A stretch of 16,514 bases of DNA from Puniceicoccales bacterium (GTDB lineage: Bacteria; Verrucomicrobiota; Verrucomicrobiia; Opitutales; JAIRKQ01), in contig JAITOW010000041.1 of NCBI GenBank assembly GCA_031289835.1, forward strand, positions 1-16,514, written 5' to 3'. Both the position numbers and the translations under genes were made by a program. The notes beneath the pieces were generated by a model that saw only the letters and a list, made by a program, of their open reading frames with translations, was not told the origin of the DNA and made no database searches. Of this stretch, positions 7,344 through 15,255 are shown in pieces. Positions within the stretch are counted from its first letter, which is position 1; each line of letters begins with the position of its first letter.

Positions 7344-10121
7344 ATGTCTCACGCAAAACGACGCGGATTCGCGATGCTGTTCGTAATCACCATGATCGGC
7401 ATGTTGTCGCTATTCGTGTCTACCATAACCTATCAAAACCTAGCCTACAATTCCCAACTCAGAAAAAGTTTCTCTGAAAAACTTGCCAAACGGGCCGCAG
7501 AATTTTCGCTAAAAGTAGCTCTGGCTCGCCTGCAAGAATCCGCGGGTATGGACAACGCCATTTCGGCCAAAAGGAGCAACATTGAAATTTCATCAAACGG
7601 CAACGACATCGGCATATGGCACGTTTTTAAAAACAACAAAGAATATTCCGTAAAATTTTCGCGATGGCTCACATCGGCCTACGATTCCGAGAAATTAAAT
7701 GGCGCATCGGAAAAGTCCAATTCACGGACACATTTGGGAACAAATAACTTAAATTGGAGCTTTACCATCCAGGATGAATCACAAAAAATCGACCTGTCCC
7801 TGCGGGATAATACAAACGACAACTACGTAAAACTCTTATGCCCGCAATGCTCTAGTTACGAAGAAGTTGCAACAATTTTATCCGCCAAAAATCGAAGCGT
7901 ACATGAATGCAAAAATATGGATTTTTTGGAACAATTTTCGCTTTTCGACGATGAACTTGGGAAAAATATAGTGAACAACTCGAGTACGTACACACTCCAT
8001 TCCTATGGTGTTTTATCTACCCTAAACGGCTTGAAAACAGACCTATCAACGTGGCTTCCGGATGGAAAATTTCAAGCAGATGACTATATTTTTGAAGGAA
8101 AAACGTCATTACCCGCACCCCCACCGACATGGAAATTTTTGCAGTCGTTTTTTAAACTGAAAGATCAGATCGGGGCGAGTGGAATTCAAGTTTCACCAAC
8201 GTACCCGCTGTATCGCCCACAATATTTAAAAGATTATGCGCAAAGAACGCTGGACAATTTGGGTGATGATCTGGGTACACCGACCAACCATGGCATTTAT
8301 CCGCTTATTGCCCAACTGAATTTTTCAATATCAGTGGCAGTGATTGACAGCAAACTCGCGATAAAAATTTGTCCCAAATGCGCCCTGTGGAACCCCCATA
8401 ATATATCCTTACAACAAACTGATTACCAACTTGATGCATCAATTGCCCCCCGTGACGCAAATGCTAAAATTTGCATAACAATTAATGGCAAACCTCGCGG
8501 TCAAAATATTCCAAACAAAATTCTCATTCTACCACTATGTTCGGACGAAATTGAACAACATCTCCGTCGCATGTTTGGAATGAAATTTGGATGCACCTTC
8601 AATCCCGGCGAAGTAAAAATTTTCTCTTTGCCAGCTGACACAAATTTATTGCTTACGCGCGTAACTGACGCCACACCAGGGGATTATAATAATTGCCTCC
8701 TGATAAAGACCGATATAACTGTATCCGATTATTTGAATTTTACAATATCCTGTACGGACCAAAACGGATCCCAAAATCTCAATTGGCAAGAATTTTACAT
8801 TCGTCTCATACACCAACCGTCACGGGCAATTTTGCAGGAAATTGCCCAACTAACTCCCATAAACAACAACCAAAGCTTGTCACTCACATTTCGGCCCGAA
8901 GAAACGGAAAAATTGCTGCTCACACTACTTTCTACCATGAAAATCGGCTCGCTGGAGGATGCGCAAACGGAAACCGGCATACGTTGGCTAGCCTTTGCCA
9001 ACCCCCGCGCTCCGTATGTAAATCGGGCCGTTTTCCAAGATCCGTCGTCAATTTTCTTTGGAAAAGAATGCATATCCGGTAACTGGTCCTGGAACATTAA
9101 ATTCACGGACGGTAAAACTACGCTGAGTTACCAGCAGTTGAACTATTTGAATGGGTTGGCACTCTTTGATGTGCCGAGCCATAATCACGGTGTTTTGAGC
9201 ATTGCCGCACTGCAACACGTTAACTGGACGCCATTTGGATACCTTCCCGGCATATGCATGGGAAATTCAAACCCTAATCCTTACATACCAACGAATTACA
9301 CAATTTTTCAAAACGCTCAAAATGGGATTTGGCCATCGCACAACAAAGTGGAATCACTGCTTGACTATTCCTACCTTTTAAACGAAACCCTTTTCGATAA
9401 CTTTTTTTGTTCAACGTTGAACGTAGAAGAAAACAAACTCGCAAACCAACGGTTCAAAATTTTGGCCACCCCAATAGGCCCTGACACTCTGCTGGTAAGG
9501 GGGAGCTTCAATGTACATTCCACATCCGAAGAAGCGTGGGAAGCCTACTTAAATTCCAGAATAAACGACAGCAACGAAGTTATTTTTCCAAGAATTTACA
9601 ACACCAACGCTAACCAATGCGCATCTTTTTCAAAACACGAAGCAAAAAACCTCACCGCAAGTATCGTTACGCTGATAAAACAACGCTCACTCTTTCCAAC
9701 TTTAAGCACGTTTGTAAACAGGCAACTATCCGGCGAAATGTCCTACGGTTTACTCCAACAAGCCATTTTTGATTCAAATATTAACCATAAAACCTGCAAA
9801 TATTACATTTCTTTTAACAAAAATAAAAGTTGGTTCAACGACGGGGTGGCCAGCGGATATTTGGAAGAAGGATTGCCAAACGTATTGAATCAAGCGGATA
9901 TATTGCAAGCACTTGCGCATTTCGCCACGGTGCGTGGGGACACATTTAAAATAATCTCACAGGGCTCCCATGGACATTCCACAAAACGCTGTGAGGTTAT
10001 AGTTCAGCGCATGCCAACGTTTGTAAACCAAATGGAAAATATAGCATCAGACGTTATGCTTTCCGAAGCAAATAAAAAGCTTGGTAGACGATTTAGGATC
10101 ATATTATTTAGGTGGATATAA
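7344..10121 (+). CDS. large Verrucomicrobia-type pilin-like (GspK/PilX-like) secreted protein
   Basis: A 925-residue protein with a type IV pilin-like N-terminus: basic MSHAKRRGF, then a hydrophobic helix at about 9-31. The G8-F9 junction looks like a prepilin peptidase site, but Glu5 of the mature helix is absent, as in GspK-like minor pseudopilins. Several blocks match, from memory, a large protein family abundant in Verrucomicrobia: VALARLQESAG (about 58-68), TLHSYGVLSTLNGLKTDLS, the tryptophan segment PPPTWKFLQSFF, CALWNPHNISL, VRGDTFKIISQG near the end, CEVIVQRMP, and the closing KLGRRFRIILFRWI. The C-terminal match shows the gene is complete. Possible roles are tip or minor pilin, or a surface protein exported by a type II/IV pilus machine. 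The exact function is unknown. The next gene is convergent, 11 bp away, with no visible terminator. Confidence 0.8.
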   Translation: MSHAKRRGFAMLFVITMIGMLSLFVSTITYQNLAYNSQLRKSFSEKLAKRAAEFSLKVALARLQESAGMDNAISAKRSNIEISSNGNDIGIWHVFKNNKEYSVKFSRWLTSAYDSEKLNGASEKSNSRTHLGTNNLNWSFTIQDESQKIDLSLRDNTNDNYVKLLCPQCSSYEEVATILSAKNRSVHECKNMDFLEQFSLFDDELGKNIVNNSSTYTLHSYGVLSTLNGLKTDLSTWLPDGKFQADDYIFEGKTSLPAPPPTWKFLQSFFKLKDQIGASGIQVSPTYPLYRPQYLKDYAQRTLDNLGDDLGTPTNHGIYPLIAQLNFSISVAVIDSKLAIKICPKCALWNPHNISLQQTDYQLDASIAPRDANAKICITINGKPRGQNIPNKILILPLCSDEIEQHLRRMFGMKFGCTFNPGEVKIFSLPADTNLLLTRVTDATPGDYNNCLLIKTDITVSDYLNFTISCTDQNGSQNLNWQEFYIRLIHQPSRAILQEIAQLTPINNNQSLSLTFRPEETEKLLLTLLSTMKIGSLEDAQTETGIRWLAFANPRAPYVNRAVFQDPSSIFFGKECISGNWSWNIKFTDGKTTLSYQQLNYLNGLALFDVPSHNHGVLSIAALQHVNWTPFGYLPGICMGNSNPNPYIPTNYTIFQNAQNGIWPSHNKVESLLDYSYLLNETLFDNFFCSTLNVEENKLANQRFKILATPIGPDTLLVRGSFNVHSTSEEAWEAYLNSRINDSNEVIFPRIYNTNANQCASFSKHEAKNLTASIVTLIKQRSLFPTLSTFVNRQLSGEMSYGLLQQAIFDSNINHKTCKYYISFNKNKSWFNDGVASGYLEEGLPNVLNQADILQALAHFATVRGDTFKIISQGSHGHSTKRCEVIVQRMPTFVNQMENIASDVMLSEANKKLGRRFRIILFRWI

Positions 10122-10132
10122 CAAACTGACAT

Positions 10133-10840
10133 TCAAGGAATTATTAACTCCTGGCCAACGGTCAAAGCGCTTGGAAATGGTATATCGTCCTGGTTGGCCT
10201 CAAAAATTTTTTTCCAATGCGTCGGGGTGCCGTAGTATTTTTGGCTTATTTTCGACAGCGTATCTCCAACGCGCACAACGTGCCTAATTTGCCTTTTGGA
10301 ATCGAAATTTTCACGCACCTCTGAAACTTTCGCGCCCTCCTCGCGGAGAGATTCCAACAATTTACATCGCCCCTCCGCCTCCCGCAAACTACGCTTCAAA
10401 GCAACATTCCCCGCCCGCAAACGCTTGGCGATTTCAATCAATTCCACATGCGCATTTAATTCGCAGTTATGCCCCGGCAAACTTCCTATGAACCTTTTCT
10501 TAGCCGTATCGATAAGTTGTTTAACAATAAGCGCTTCCTTCGAGTTTTCAGCCCGTGACAAATATTCGCGAAAGTGATAAATTGCATAAATTGGATCGTT
10601 ACACCTATCCAAATATATGCAACCGACGTGCAAATGCGAACTCACCGCATTCTTTTTTCTGGATATTACGTTCAAAAACGAAGACAACGCGGCATCTTCA
10701 TTTCCCTCCCTAACAAGCTGAATACCATTAAGATACTCCGGATCGGACGCCTCGCCATCATCAACCTCCGCCTTCCGTTCACAGCCACACAAACATAGCA
10801 ATAAACACAGCGCCACTAGCCGCAAACGACACCCCACCAT
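10133..10840 (-). CDS. lipoprotein with TPR-like helices, coiled coil and C-terminal LysM domain
   Basis: Predicted 235-residue envelope lipoprotein that probably binds peptidoglycan. A signal peptide (MVGCRLRLVALCLLLCLCGC) ends in a lipobox-like LCGC with C20 as lipid site. Residues 33-95 look like TPR helices (EYLNGIQLVREGNEDAALSSF and following), about 130-180 is a charged helix likely to form a coiled coil, and 187-234 is a LysM domain (HVVRVGDTLSKISQKYYG...LTVGQELIIP). The frame is open further up to a TTG at 10909 that overlaps the stop of the small basic protein gene as TTGA. I chose the ATG at 10840 because it puts the signal peptide at the N-terminus; neither start has a good Shine-Dalgarno. 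It is probably co-transcribed with the small basic protein gene upstream. Its function beyond peptidoglycan attachment is unknown. Confidence 0.8.
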   Translation of the reverse strand: MVGCRLRLVALCLLLCLCGCERKAEVDDGEASDPEYLNGIQLVREGNEDAALSSFLNVISRKKNAVSSHLHVGCIYLDRCNDPIYAIYHFREYLSRAENSKEALIVKQLIDTAKKRFIGSLPGHNCELNAHVELIEIAKRLRAGNVALKRSLREAEGRCKLLESLREEGAKVSEVRENFDSKRQIRHVVRVGDTLSKISQKYYGTPTHWKKIFEANQDDIPFPSALTVGQELIIP

Positions 10841-10905
10841 TTGACTGTCAGACACGCCACTACATGGAAAAATGCGATGAAAAAGCCCTAACCACACGCA
10901 AATGA

Positions 10906-11061
10906 TCAATCTTCAGGCTTCGTCTTCGGCATACCCAAAACCAAATTTGAATCATTCCATTGCCCGCGCTTCCTCAATAAATCGACGCGTTCGTACCTTT
11001 TTAGTACACTGCGCTTCTTTGTGGCAGCACCGCCCCTCGTAAAACTAGGATGTTGTGTCAT
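10906..11061 (-). CDS. small basic protein of the Chlamydiae/Verrucomicrobia/Planctomycetes type
   Basis: A 51-residue, strongly basic protein beginning MTQHPSFTRGG. The central KKRSVLKRYERVDLLRKRGQW and the ending LVLGMPKTKP match, from memory, a family of small basic proteins (TIGR04137) restricted mainly to Chlamydiae, Verrucomicrobia and Planctomycetes. Its function is not established; a ribosome- or RNA-related role is often suspected because of its size, charge and conservation. The ATG at 11061 has AAGG 7 bases upstream. An ATG at 11066 reads only ATGCGATGA and is not the start. The gene borders the origin-like region and reads away from it. It supports the taxonomic assignment. Confidence 0.85.
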   Translation of the reverse strand: MTQHPSFTRGGAATKKRSVLKRYERVDLLRKRGQWNDSNLVLGMPKTKPED

Positions 11062-11087
11062 CGCATACCTTTTTTAAATTTCACGCC

Positions 11088-11101
11088 ATCTAAAATTAGA
11101 T
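11088..11101. repeat. short inverted repeat upstream of the small basic protein gene
   Basis: ATCTAA-AA-TTAGAT, a 6-bp inverted repeat, ends about 27 bases before the start codon at 11061. That is where a minus-strand promoter would lie, so it could be an operator. No regulator can be named. Confidence 0.3.
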
Positions 11102-11105
11102 ACCA

Positions 11106-11400
11106 TTTTTCACAAGCAAAAAATACAAATGCCGAGCGGGCGTTGTTGCCATGCCTAAAAAAGCAAACTTATTCACATCCCATGGTGATAACATGTGAAT
11201 AACATGTTTATATCTGTGAATAACGTGAACTTCTTCACAATTACTAACATGATATTACACAATAATTCACAGGAAATACACAATCTGAAACGTTTCGCAA
11301 CATAATTACTCGCAACATGTTACGCAAACAATTAACATATTCACACCCCATAATAATATGAATAATAATGAATTTATAAATTAATATTAGTATAAGCATA
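11106..11400. other. candidate chromosomal replication origin (oriC): DnaA-box cluster plus AT-rich stretch
   Basis: Bases 11062-11519 contain no gene. Three exact DnaA boxes TTATTCACA occur at 11169-11177 (+), 11194-11202 (-) and 11215-11223 (-); the two minus boxes are exactly 21 bp apart, two helical turns. One-mismatch boxes lie at 11106-11114 (TTTTTCACA), 11231-11239 (TTCTTCACA), 11263-11271 (TAATTCACA) and 11337-11345 (ATATTCACA). Directly to the right, 11346-11400 is almost pure A/T with TAATAAT/GAATAATAATGAA runs, suitable as a DNA-unwinding element. Genes on both sides read outward (small basic protein left; rpmI right). dnaA is not adjacent, which is known in several phyla. A DnaA-titration site is the alternative. 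Confidence 0.7.
11190..11321. repeat. AACATG-type repeats within the origin-like region
   Basis: The palindrome AACATGTT occurs at 11201-11208 and 11314-11321, with variants AACATGTG at 11190-11197 and TAACATGAT near 11245. CGCAACAT is repeated at 11296-11303 and 11311-11318, 15 bp apart. They alternate with the DnaA boxes and may bind a second protein. Confidence 0.4.
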
Positions 11401-11468
11401 TCGAAATTTTTTTGATTTTGTCCTTTGTGAATGGCAAATAAATTTTGGACGAAATTTTATGATTTTAG

Positions 11469-11497
11469 TTGACATCCGAAATTTTTTCAATTGTGGT
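11469..11497 (+). promoter_or_regulatory. possible promoter of rpmI-rplT-pheS
   Basis: A perfect TTGACA lies at 11469-11474. At a 17-base spacing stands TGTGGT (11492-11497), a poor -10 box. Transcription would then start about 15 bases before the rpmI ATG, leaving room for the AGAGG ribosome-binding site and little else, so no long L20-type autoregulatory leader is evident here. Confidence 0.35.
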
Positions 11498-11519
11498 CGT
11501 ATGCGGTGAGAGGTTTTAG

Positions 11520-11714
11520 ATGCAGAAAACGAAGAAGGCATTTGTAAAGCGATTTAAGGTTACGGCAAGCGGTAAGATTCTAAGACGCGTATCTGGACGT
11601 AGGCATTTGATGAGGTGTAAGTCGTCGAGGCAGCTTAGGGCATCGGGGATGGATAGGACGCTTGGTGCGGGTATGATTGCGCAAGTGAAGCGTGCCATAG
11701 CGGTGGGGTTATGA
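11520..11714 (+). CDS. rpmI: 50S ribosomal protein L35
   Basis: The 64 residues show the L35 pattern: MQKTKKAFVKRFKVTASGKI, then GRRHLMRCKSSRQ. The protein is very basic and of normal length. It is part of the large ribosomal subunit. The ATG at 11520 has AGAGG with a 6-base spacing. infC, which usually precedes rpmI and rplT, is not upstream; the origin-like region is there instead. rplT follows after 65 bp on the same strand, so the two are very likely co-transcribed. Confidence 0.97.
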   Translation: MQKTKKAFVKRFKVTASGKILRRVSGRRHLMRCKSSRQLRASGMDRTLGAGMIAQVKRAIAVGL

Positions 11715-11779
11715 TTCATCTGGTGTGTTTTAATGATGGCGGTAGGTAGTGTTTATGGACAGGATAAAGAGAGGTAAGT

Positions 11780-12133
11780 ATGCCAAGAGTGACTAATGCG
11801 GTGGCGACGAAGAAACGCCGCAGGAGGGTGTTGGAGCAGACCGGTGGGTATTTCGGTAAAAAGTCGAAGTTATTCCGCTATGCAAAGGATGCGCTGTGGC
11901 GGGCAGGAAAATTTGCGTATCGCGATAGGAAGCGCCGCAAGACTGACTTTCGCCAATTGTGGATAGTGCGAATAAATGCAATTTGCCGTGAGAATGGAAT
12001 GCAATACAGTAGGTTCATGAGTGGGCTAAAGAAGGCGGGTATTGACTTAAATAGAAAATCACTGAGCGAACTTGCCGTACACGATGGTGTGGCTTTTAGG
12101 GTGCTTATTGAGAAGGCAAAGCAGGCTGCTTAG
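11780..12133 (+). CDS. rplT: 50S ribosomal protein L20
   Basis: The 117 residues are L20 throughout: MPRVTNAVATKKRRRRVLEQ, GGYFGKKSKLFRYAKDAL, AYRDRKRRKTDFRQLWI and a C-terminal globular part. L20 binds 23S rRNA early in assembly of the large subunit, and in some bacteria it represses its own operon. The ATG at 11780 has GAGAGG with a 6-base spacing. It lies between rpmI and pheS in a common bacterial order. No clear pseudoknot operator is visible in the 65 bp between rpmI and rplT. Confidence 0.98.
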   Translation: MPRVTNAVATKKRRRRVLEQTGGYFGKKSKLFRYAKDALWRAGKFAYRDRKRRKTDFRQLWIVRINAICRENGMQYSRFMSGLKKAGIDLNRKSLSELAVHDGVAFRVLIEKAKQAA

Positions 12134-12166
12134 GTGAGTTGTTTTCATTATTAGCTTTTTTGAAAG

Positions 12167-13204
12167 GTGGAATGTGATTTTAAAGGACTGGTGGACCGGG
12201 CGAGGCTTGATTTGGATGTTGCCTTGGACCGTGCTGGTTTTGAGAAGGTAAAGGCGGATTTTCTTGGTCCAAACGGGCAGGTGAAAGCTCTTTTTAACAC
12301 GTTGGCTTCCGCCGGGAAGGAGGAGAAGCCGAGGTTGGGAAAGTTGATCAATGAGTGCAAAGCGCGCATGGAGGAGATTTTTGTGGAAAAGTTATCGCAG
12401 TTGGAAGACTCCGAACTGTCTGATTCACTTGGGCCAAAGATCGATCCATCGGTACCGATCGTTGCGCATGGAGGCATCCATCCACTGTCGATGATGCAGG
12501 AAACGATGGCTGAAATTTTTCGAAAGATTGGCTTTACCATCGCACTTGGTCCGGAAATTGAGACCGTTTGGTATTGCTACGATGCTTTGAATATGGATGA
12601 GTCACATCCGGCCCGTGACGCAATTGATACGCTGTATTTCAGCGAGAGCTTGTGTGTTAAAAATGTTCCTAGGCGCGGCGATGAACACCATATCCTGCGT
12701 TCACAAACTTCGACCGTTCAAGTTCGTACAATGCTCGCGGAGAAGCCACCGCTGCGTATAATTTCCCCGGGAAGAACATTTAGGAGGGACACCATGGACG
12801 CCACCCATAGTGCGAATTTTCACCAATGTGAAGGTTTGGTTGTAGATCAGGGTATGAGTGTCGTTGATTTGAAATCTGTCCTGGATTTTTTCTTCAAAGA
12901 ATTGCTGGGAGAGAAGTGTGAAACCCGTTTTAGACCGAGCTTTTTTCCGTTTACTGAGCCGAGCTTTGAGATGGATTTTCGCGCCCCTAATATGGGCAAA
13001 CTGAGTAACCAGTGGATAGAAGTTGTTGGCTGCGGAATGGTCCACCCAAATGTGTTTTCTGTGGTTGGATACGACTCCAATGCTTGGAGTGGCTATGCCT
13101 TCGGGTTTGGAATTGAGCGCCTGGCGATGCTCATGTGCGGAGTGGACGACATCCGTTTGTTTTACCAAAACGATGCGCGTTTCCTAAAACAGTTTGCCGC
13201 GTAA
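12167..13204 (+). CDS. pheS: phenylalanine-tRNA ligase alpha subunit
   Basis: Charges tRNA-Phe as an alpha2-beta2 enzyme with PheT. The 345 residues include an N-terminal coiled-coil tRNA-binding region (about 8-85). The class II catalytic core starts at HGGIHPLSMM (101-110) and includes RSQTSTVQVRTM (178-189), motif 2 FRRDTMDATHSANFHQCEG (205-223), the EVVGCGMVHPNV segment (285-296) and motif 3 GFGIERLAMLMCGVDDIR (313-330). The start is uncertain: the GTG at 12167 lies directly against GAAAG, and an in-frame GTG at 12188 has AAAGGA just upstream. pheT does not follow; murA comes next on the opposite strand, so the beta subunit must be encoded elsewhere. Confidence 0.96.
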   Translation: MECDFKGLVDRARLDLDVALDRAGFEKVKADFLGPNGQVKALFNTLASAGKEEKPRLGKLINECKARMEEIFVEKLSQLEDSELSDSLGPKIDPSVPIVAHGGIHPLSMMQETMAEIFRKIGFTIALGPEIETVWYCYDALNMDESHPARDAIDTLYFSESLCVKNVPRRGDEHHILRSQTSTVQVRTMLAEKPPLRIISPGRTFRRDTMDATHSANFHQCEGLVVDQGMSVVDLKSVLDFFFKELLGEKCETRFRPSFFPFTEPSFEMDFRAPNMGKLSNQWIEVVGCGMVHPNVFSVVGYDSNAWSGYAFGFGIERLAMLMCGVDDIRLFYQNDARFLKQFAA

Positions 13205-13240
13205 CTCGGCTTCCAAGCACGGAAATTTGGCAAAATGCAG

Positions 13241-14542
13241 TTAGTTTAATTCGCAGCGTTCGAGGTCAGTTTCCGTGGTACGCTCAATGTTGGCTCCAAG
13301 GCTGCGTAATTTTTCATCAAAATTTTCGTATCCGCGATCGAGGTGGTAAATTCTATGGATTAGCGTTTCGTTTTCCGCACACAAACCAGCCAGATACAAC
13401 GCCGCACTTGCCCTCAAGTCCGAAGCCATAAGTTGAGCGCCAGTCAATTTTCGCGAACTCGACCCGTGTATGATTGCATGCGACTCTTCGAGCATTATGC
13501 TTGCTCCCATGCGGTTCAATTCTGGAATGTGCATGAACCTGGTTGGGTAAATCCGTTCACTCACGACCGATATGCCATCGACACAGCTCAACAATGCGCA
13601 AAATTGAGCCTGTAAATCAGTTGGAAAACCGGGATAGGGAAGGGTGATTATTTCCGTGGAACGTAAATTTTGTTTCGTGCCATCGGCCACAATTGTGCCA
13701 TCCTCAAGCTCTCTGACATCGGCGCCAATTTCCTCGAGTTTATCGTAGACGGCACTGCTAACATTTTGGGCATTGCCGCGAATTGTGATTCGGCCGCGCG
13801 TCATTAATGCGGCGCAAATAAACGTTCCTGCCTCCACGCGATCTCCGATTACACGGTACCTGCAGCCATGTAACTTATGTCTGCCCTCGATGGTAAGCAT
13901 ACTCGTACCTATGCCGCCGATTATCGCCCCTTGCCGGCGTAAAAATAGACATAGGTCCACAATCTCTGGTTCGTACGCGGCACTCTCAATGATCGTAACC
14001 CCTTGGGCCCCAAGCGCTGCCATTAGAACATTGGCGGTGCCGGTGACGGTGCTGCCATAGCGTCCGCCGAGAAATATGCGCGATCCGACCATGTTGCTGC
14101 CATCTACCTCCAGATATCCGTTTTTCATTTCAACGGTGCAACCGAGCTTTTTGAATCCTTTGATATGTAGATCTATCGGGCGCTGTCCAATTATACATCC
14201 ACCTGGCAACGAGACACTTGAACGGCCAATGCGGCCCAAAAATGCCCCCATTAAACACACTGATGCTCGCATTTTTTTTACGGCGTCATAGGGAGCATGC
14301 GGGTTGATGGCAGCGGCGCACACCTTGAGTGTGTGAGTGTCAATGTATTCAATATTCACTCCCACATTGCGAAGAATGTCAAGTATCAAACGAATATCGC
14401 TCAAATTTGGGACATTTTCGATAATACACTCCTCTTCGGTTAGTAGACAAGCCACCAATATTGGCAGACAAGCGTTCTTAGACCCACTGACCCATACTTC
14501 ACCGTGCAACTCCCGCCCACCAATGATGCGAGCAACTTCCAC
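13241..14542 (-). CDS. murA: UDP-N-acetylglucosamine 1-carboxyvinyltransferase
   Basis: First committed step of peptidoglycan synthesis: transfers enolpyruvate from PEP to UDP-GlcNAc in the cytoplasm. The 433 residues are the usual length. K22-N23 (VSGSKNACLP) and the flexible loop PGGCIIGQRPIDLHI with catalytic C116 are intact, so the enzyme is of the cysteine type that fosfomycin attacks. The DLRASAALYLAGL segment with its conserved Arg is near the C-terminus. The start is a GTG at 14542, 8 bases after the stop of the upstream Cys-cluster gene and without a visible Shine-Dalgarno, so translation may be coupled. It is convergent with pheS, 36 bp between the stops, with no clear terminator. 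Confidence 0.97.
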   Translation of the reverse strand: MEVARIIGGRELHGEVWVSGSKNACLPILVACLLTEEECIIENVPNLSDIRLILDILRNVGVNIEYIDTHTLKVCAAAINPHAPYDAVKKMRASVCLMGAFLGRIGRSSVSLPGGCIIGQRPIDLHIKGFKKLGCTVEMKNGYLEVDGSNMVGSRIFLGGRYGSTVTGTANVLMAALGAQGVTIIESAAYEPEIVDLCLFLRRQGAIIGGIGTSMLTIEGRHKLHGCRYRVIGDRVEAGTFICAALMTRGRITIRGNAQNVSSAVYDKLEEIGADVRELEDGTIVADGTKQNLRSTEIITLPYPGFPTDLQAQFCALLSCVDGISVVSERIYPTRFMHIPELNRMGASIMLEESHAIIHGSSSRKLTGAQLMASDLRASAALYLAGLCAENETLIHRIYHLDRGYENFDEKLRSLGANIERTTETDLERCELN

Positions 14543-14550
14543 TATGTTAA

Positions 14551-15132
14551 CTAATTGGTTGAATGACTACTGTTGTGCGAATTACCTCTACGCTGATTAT
14601 GGCTACGACGGCGATATTGGCGAGGTTTTTGCTCGCACCGTTCACCCTCTTTGCGCAATCCTAGAAAACTTAGGACTTTTTTGATAAACCGGCCAAACAC
14701 TCCGCATTTGCACTCACATGAAGTGCATTTTGATGGACGTTCATCCTCCTGATCTGCGTCTACGTTTTCGGCATGCTTTTTACAGCTACGGTCCGCCCTA
14801 TTACTATCTTTTTTGCTACTATTCGTGTTTTTTTCAACTATGGCTGTCGATTTTTGCACCGCTGTTTGCCCATTTTTTCGCGTTCCGATCGCGTCCTTGC
14901 ACACATCATCAACACATACGAATTTCGAATTCGCTTTTTTCTGTACCGCAGATACTGGCAAGCGACCACGCTTCAATGCACAACGCGCACGTTCCTCGTC
15001 GCTCAGGACAGGGTTTGCCGCATTTTCAGCGGCCATGCTTTCACTCTCTTCTTCTGCAATGTCCGAGCGCACCTCAAAGGAGGTCTCACCATCAACCACG
15101 GATAAGTCACTTTCTTCCTTAAACTCTGGCAT
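14551..15132 (-). CDS. hypothetical protein with acidic N-terminus, Cys cluster and basic tail
   Basis: I do not recognise this 193-residue protein. It starts with an acidic, probably disordered part (1-50), followed by a lysine-rich, low-complexity middle (60-125). A cysteine cluster C136-x2-C139-x-C141-x-C143 (CTSCECKCG) is followed by a short hydrophobic stretch (145-159, VFGRFIKKVLSFLGL), and a basic tail RQYRRRSHNQRR ends in Ser/Asn/His repeats. C73 and C78 form another pair. The cluster could bind zinc or another metal, and the tail could bind nucleic acid; both are inference. The open frame reaches a TTG at 15180, but the ATG at 15132 is preferred. It is upstream of murA on the same strand with 8 bases between, so the two are probably one transcript. 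Confidence 0.65.
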   Translation of the reverse strand: MPEFKEESDLSVVDGETSFEVRSDIAEEESESMAAENAANPVLSDEERARCALKRGRLPVSAVQKKANSKFVCVDDVCKDAIGTRKNGQTAVQKSTAIVEKNTNSSKKDSNRADRSCKKHAENVDADQEDERPSKCTSCECKCGVFGRFIKKVLSFLGLRKEGERCEQKPRQYRRRSHNQRRGNSHNSSHSTN

Positions 15133-15255
15133 AATAACTTGATTTACAATTATACTGACTGGCAAAATAAACTTTTCCAAACCAGCCTGTTGCTACTATA
15201 ATACTCAAGTTTCGCAATTGTCGAGAAAAATGTAGGCGAATCTCGCGCAATGTTT

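Noticed and set aside
10910..11061. Ribosomal protein L33/L32-like gene
   Set aside because: The short basic product lacks the Cys pairs or sequence patterns of those proteins and matches the small basic protein family instead.
11253..11261. Further DnaA boxes (TATTACACA, AAATACACA)
   Set aside because: They differ from TTATNCACA at two or three positions, too many to count in an AT-rich region.
13205..13240. Terminator between the convergent pheS and murA genes
   Set aside because: No stem followed by a T run is visible in the 36 bases.
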